DNA from: Candidatus Levybacteria bacterium RIFCSPLOWO2_12_FULL_37_14 | GTDB lineage: Bacteria > Patescibacteriota > Microgenomatia > Levybacterales > UBA12049 | Direction of reading: 5' to 3' | Assembly: GCA_001782645.1 (NCBI GenBank) | Contig: MFPH01000026.1 | Span: 1 to 6,544, forward strand | Length of the DNA: 6,544 bases | In this document: piece by piece, positions 3,887 through 6,544 of the stretch | Numbering within the stretch: the stretch's first letter is position 1 | Layout of the letters: each line of letters starts with the position of its first letter | Notes under the pieces: generated by a model | Told to the model about the DNA's origin: nothing | Databases searched by the model: none | The model's input: the letters and a program-made list of their open reading frames with translations, nothing else | Program-made: the position numbers and the translations under genes

Positions 3887-5491
3887 ATGAAGTTTGCTGC
3901 CCTGCGTTCATTAATCATTAATCATTTATCATTTCTCATTTTGTTTCTCTTTTCTGCCTTCTATTTTCTATCTTCCGCCACTTCAGCGCATGCGGCTGCC
4001 CCGACAATAACCCCGACTCAAACAAAGAGCGCTGCAGTCGCTGCAAACACGAATCCTGATGTCCCTAACAATCTCCACAACTGGACGCAAAGCGTGATGA
4101 TTGAAGTTATGAGTGCCTTAACCTGTCAAATTGCAGGCGTGGATCCCGTCAATCCAAAACAATCTTGTCTCGGAGCAGATCAAAAAACCGGAAAAATCGG
4201 CTTTTTACCTTCTCCGCAGGAGGGAGGAGCAATTGGCTTTATGGGCAATATGATTGCCACACTTTATACCCCGCCTCTGCATACCGCAGATTATTTTCAA
4301 AATTTGGCGCAGAATTTCGGCATTAGCAAAAAAACTTACGCCCAAACAACCGGAACAGGATTTCAGAGCCTAACACCCCTCATTAACATTTGGGCAGCTT
4401 TCCGCAATATCGTTTATCTACTTCTGGTCATAGTTTTTGTGGTTATTGGCCTGGCAATTATGCTCCGCGTCAAAATTGACCCGCGGACTGTCATGACAAT
4501 CCAAAACCAGATTCCAAAAATAATAATCGGCATACTGGCGGTCACTTTCTCCTTCGCCATCGCCGGCTTCCTCATCGACATGATGTGGGTGGTTATTTAT
4601 CTTATTTACAACACGATCACTCAAGCAGCCGGGGGTTCTGAAATTATCAATATGGCTAATTTTCACGGCACTCCCTTTGGAGCGCTCGGTGCAGGAAATG
4701 GCTGGGGCATTCTTTGGGAAGTCTCAAAGAAAACAGGAGAAACCATAATGAATTTCCTAGGATTTGATTCCGTACTCAATATATTCCGAGATGGCCTTAC
4801 TGGCAAGAATTGGATTCAGGGAGCTCTTCTTTTGATGAGTCCAGCCGGTCCACTATTAGGAGCGTTGACGATTTTGCAGGGAATTCTAGGGCTTATTGGA
4901 GGAATCATCACCTTTCTTATTATCTCCATTGCTCTTCTTGTTGCTCTATTTAGACTTTGGTTTACGCTTATTAAGGCTTATGTTATGATTCTGCTCGATG
5001 TTGTGTTAGCGCCCTTTTGGATTATTGGAGGAATTGTGCCGGGAAGCCCGATTAACCTGAGCGGATGGCTGAAAGATATTGGAGCAAATTTACTTGCTTT
5101 TCCCGTAGTTATCGCTATGTTTATGCTCGCTGTGGTTTTCAAAAATATTTTTGTAAGTTCCGCAGCTACAAATCCACTCTTTTTCCCTCCCCTTATAGGA
5201 AATTCTTCAGATTTTGATCCAACTTTAATTGGCAGCTTAATTTCTCTTGGAATTATTCTCATGACGCCAAATGTGGTAACTATGCTGAAAGCTGCCCTCA
5301 AAGCTCCAAAGATGGATACCGGCCTTGGCAAAGCAATCGGAGCAGGTCCTAAAGCAGTACAGGGCGCGTTTGGAACCGCTATGCAAGGACTCTGCATGAA
5401 ATATCAATGGGGGATGATTAAGCAAATGGGAGAACGGAAGCCCGCGCCTCCTGTAGTTCCTGGACCTACTCCAGCTGGTGGTTCACATTAA
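3887..5491 (+). CDS. TrbL/VirB6-like polytopic membrane protein (type IV secretion-like)
   Basis: 534 residues. An N-terminal signal-type helix (about 11-30) precedes SATSAHAAAP, with a plausible signal peptidase site after the AHA at 34-36. A soluble outer segment (about 37-165) contains two cysteines (Cys80, Cys94) that could form a disulfide. Then come hydrophobic segments at about 172-193, 211-242, 311-345, 346-382, 400-424 and 445-463, with Gly-rich loops and an LFRLWFTLIKAYVMILLDVVLAPFWIIGG core. The C-terminus is basic, then Pro-rich (518-534) and probably cytoplasmic. This layout fits the TrbL/VirB6 inner-membrane channel subunit of type IV secretion and related surface machineries of Patescibacteria. 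The assignment rests on topology and style, not on a diagnostic motif. The signal segment is encoded partly by a heptamer repeat. No Shine-Dalgarno precedes the ATG, and no clear promoter is seen. It ends 7 bases from a convergent gene. Confidence 0.8.
   Translation: MKFAALRSLIINHLSFLILFLFSAFYFLSSATSAHAAAPTITPTQTKSAAVAANTNPDVPNNLHNWTQSVMIEVMSALTCQIAGVDPVNPKQSCLGADQKTGKIGFLPSPQEGGAIGFMGNMIATLYTPPLHTADYFQNLAQNFGISKKTYAQTTGTGFQSLTPLINIWAAFRNIVYLLLVIVFVVIGLAIMLRVKIDPRTVMTIQNQIPKIIIGILAVTFSFAIAGFLIDMMWVVIYLIYNTITQAAGGSEIINMANFHGTPFGALGAGNGWGILWEVSKKTGETIMNFLGFDSVLNIFRDGLTGKNWIQGALLLMSPAGPLLGALTILQGILGLIGGIITFLIISIALLVALFRLWFTLIKAYVMILLDVVLAPFWIIGGIVPGSPINLSGWLKDIGANLLAFPVVIAMFMLAVVFKNIFVSSAATNPLFFPPLIGNSSDFDPTLIGSLISLGIILMTPNVVTMLKAALKAPKMDTGLGKAIGAGPKAVQGAFGTAMQGLCMKYQWGMIKQMGERKPAPPVVPGPTPAGGSH
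3909..3943 (+). repeat. Heptamer tandem repeat in the signal-peptide coding region
   Basis: Five consecutive 7-base units: CATTAAT, CATTAAT, CATTTAT, CATTTCT, CATTTTG. They start 22 bases after the start codon of the secretion-like gene and encode part of its signal helix. Seven is not a multiple of three, so gain or loss of one unit would shift the frame. Confidence 0.65.
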
Positions 5492-5498
5492 CCCTAAT

Positions 5499-6527
5499 TC
5501 ATTTTTCAGAAGGAACAACTCCTTTAGCCATTTCGTAGGCTAAGAGCAAAAGAGCTAATTGTCCATATGTCCTTAGAATGTCTACGCCAACGTTCGCATA
5601 TGTCGCCCCCACTCTTTTTCTAAGTTTTATTATGTCTGCTTTATCCGCTAGGTTATTCTGCATAAGATGTCTAGTAAAATTAAATTTATCTCCTTCATCC
5701 CAAGACATAGCTTCCCTGCTAAATGCTTCTTGAGCAAAAGAGCTGTCTTTAAGCAAGCTTACTACCGCACCTATTCCTCCGGGTAATCTTGCTAAAACAT
5801 CCTTATCGTATACCCGTATTATTGCCTCTTCAATGAAGGGAAGAATCTCCATGGCAATTCTCCTGTCGTAATTAGAAACTGCTTCTTTAATTTTGGCTAT
5901 ACTTTCAATAAGTGGTTCTATATTATGAGATGTAGGAATTTTTAGTATAAGTCCTGTAAGCTCGTTTGTCGCCTTAACCGAATTGGCATAATCATTTATT
6001 CTCCTAAAAAATCCTCGGCCTCCTGTGTTAATAAAGTTAAAGTCTGAAAACGGAATGTCCTCCATACCTATCACAAAGGGAAATGGAGTACCCTCGGCGG
6101 GAGTTTTTTCAAAAAAACTCTTTATAATTCTGTAGTTACTGGCACTTGCCTCCTGACGTATTTTTTCAACATATAAGCGTACTCGTCTTTGCCTTTCGTT
6201 ATCTGCCGGCGTAGGATTATTCCCTCCTATAATATCGTATTTAAGCATTTCAGGAGCATTTGGAGCGTTACCGTAGACAATCCTTCTAGGATCGGCCTGT
6301 GGCAACTGAAGGCATGTAACCGTATTCTCCTGAATTATCATTAAGTCTTGCTCGATCTGTTTTACTTCATCTTGAGAGATGTTTCCCAATGCCTCTCTTA
6401 AAAATTGCATTCTCCTACCAGGCTCTTTGGTCTCAAGTGTCCACATAACCCTAAGTGGGTTTGCTTTAAGCGCATCTTTCCACATGTCAAGTCTTTCTAT
6501 GTTCTTAAGGCTTTCCTTGTTCTTCAT
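5499..6527 (-). CDS. Conserved-looking hypothetical protein, mostly helical
   Basis: I do not recognise this 342-residue protein. There is no signal peptide. The N-terminal 70 residues are charged and helical (ERLDMWKDALK, MQFLREALG, DEVKQIEQDL). A loop-rich middle (about 75-175) carries NAPNAPEM, IIGGNNPTPADNERQRR and FPFVIGMEDIPFSDFNFINTGGRGFFRR. A helical region (about 200-300) includes EPLIESIAKIKEAV, MEILPFIEEAIIRVYD and LPGGIGAVVSLLKD. A final hydrophobic helix (about 318-334, LRTYGQLALLLLAYEMAKG) could be a membrane anchor or an amphipathic interface. There is one cysteine (Cys72). The ATG at 6527 is preceded by GAGAGG, about 11 bases upstream, a weak ribosome binding site; Met15 is an alternative start. 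It is convergent with the TrbL/VirB6-like gene, with 7 bases between stops. No catalytic motif is visible; an adaptor or cargo role next to a secretion gene is only a guess. Confidence 0.75.
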   Translation of the reverse strand: MKNKESLKNIERLDMWKDALKANPLRVMWTLETKEPGRRMQFLREALGNISQDEVKQIEQDLMIIQENTVTCLQLPQADPRRIVYGNAPNAPEMLKYDIIGGNNPTPADNERQRRVRLYVEKIRQEASASNYRIIKSFFEKTPAEGTPFPFVIGMEDIPFSDFNFINTGGRGFFRRINDYANSVKATNELTGLILKIPTSHNIEPLIESIAKIKEAVSNYDRRIAMEILPFIEEAIIRVYDKDVLARLPGGIGAVVSLLKDSSFAQEAFSREAMSWDEGDKFNFTRHLMQNNLADKADIIKLRKRVGATYANVGVDILRTYGQLALLLLAYEMAKGVVPSEK

Positions 6528-6544
6528 TCTTGTTTTAACCTCTC

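Noticed and set aside
4978..5425. Minus-strand open frames opposite the TrbL/VirB6-like gene, including a 139-codon frame
   Set aside because: The sense strand encodes coherent membrane helices across this region; the antisense peptides lack any recognisable pattern.
5510..5524. AAGGA-ACAAC-TCCTT hairpin near the convergent gene ends as a terminator
   Set aside because: Only five weak pairs, no T run, and it lies within the coding end of the minus-strand gene.
1..6544. CRISPR array, retron, diversity-generating element or recoded stops
   Set aside because: There are no regularly spaced repeats, no reverse transcriptase, no template/variable repeat pair, and TGA ends several genes as a normal stop.

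Overview
The window reads as a piece of a small-genome, AT-rich bacterium of the Candidate Phyla Radiation (Patescibacteria), perhaps Microgenomates. This is an inference from several signs together: a TrbL/VirB6-like polytopic protein beside an unrecognised gene, tRNA genes without encoded CCA, short GC-rich dispersed repeats both between and inside genes, and lineage-specific short proteins. TGA, TAA and TAG all serve as stops, so the code is the standard bacterial one.

Layout. 1-93 is the C-terminal membrane tail of an upstream gene. 114-455 is panD (aspartate 1-decarboxylase). 546-1166 is a two-helix membrane protein of unknown role. 1153-2127 (minus) is a winged-helix/ComF-type phosphoribosyltransferase fusion with its own promoter and an operator-like inverted repeat. 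2306-2870 is a RelB/RelE-YafQ type II toxin-antitoxin pair with a strong promoter. 2871-3698 (minus) is an RNA-rich unit transcribed tRNA-Arg(GCG), tRNA-Ser(CGA), tRNA-Arg(CCG), Nudix hydrolase, tRNA-Ser(GGA). 3887-5491 is an exported or membrane-inserted polytopic protein resembling the inner-membrane channel subunit of type IV secretion. 5499-6527 (minus) is an unrecognised, mostly helical protein convergent with it.

The most striking structure is a 64-bp imperfect direct repeat (1090-1153 and 2179-2242, 58 of 64 identical by my alignment) that brackets the HTH-phosphoribosyltransferase gene. The second copy preserves the reading frame and a stop codon of the 3' end of the membrane gene. 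The regulator-like gene therefore appears to have been inserted as a roughly 1-kb cassette into the tail of that gene, leaving a displaced second tail next to the toxin-antitoxin module. Two short repeat families also run through the window. A 19-bp repeat lies in frame inside the Nudix gene and again, inverted, at the 5' edge of the tRNA-Arg(GCG) gene. A GC-rich repeat lies in frame in the membrane gene and again as an intergenic hairpin.

Functional links. The toxin-antitoxin pair and the tRNA/Nudix unit are convergent and abut to the base at 2870/2871. No shared pathway joins panD, the membrane protein and the tRNA block, so the segment looks like a patchwork of core housekeeping pieces and accessory insertions. 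There is no gene-free stretch longer than 300 bases; the largest gaps are 2128-2305 (two promoters, an operator-like repeat and a gene remnant) and 3699-3886 (repeats).
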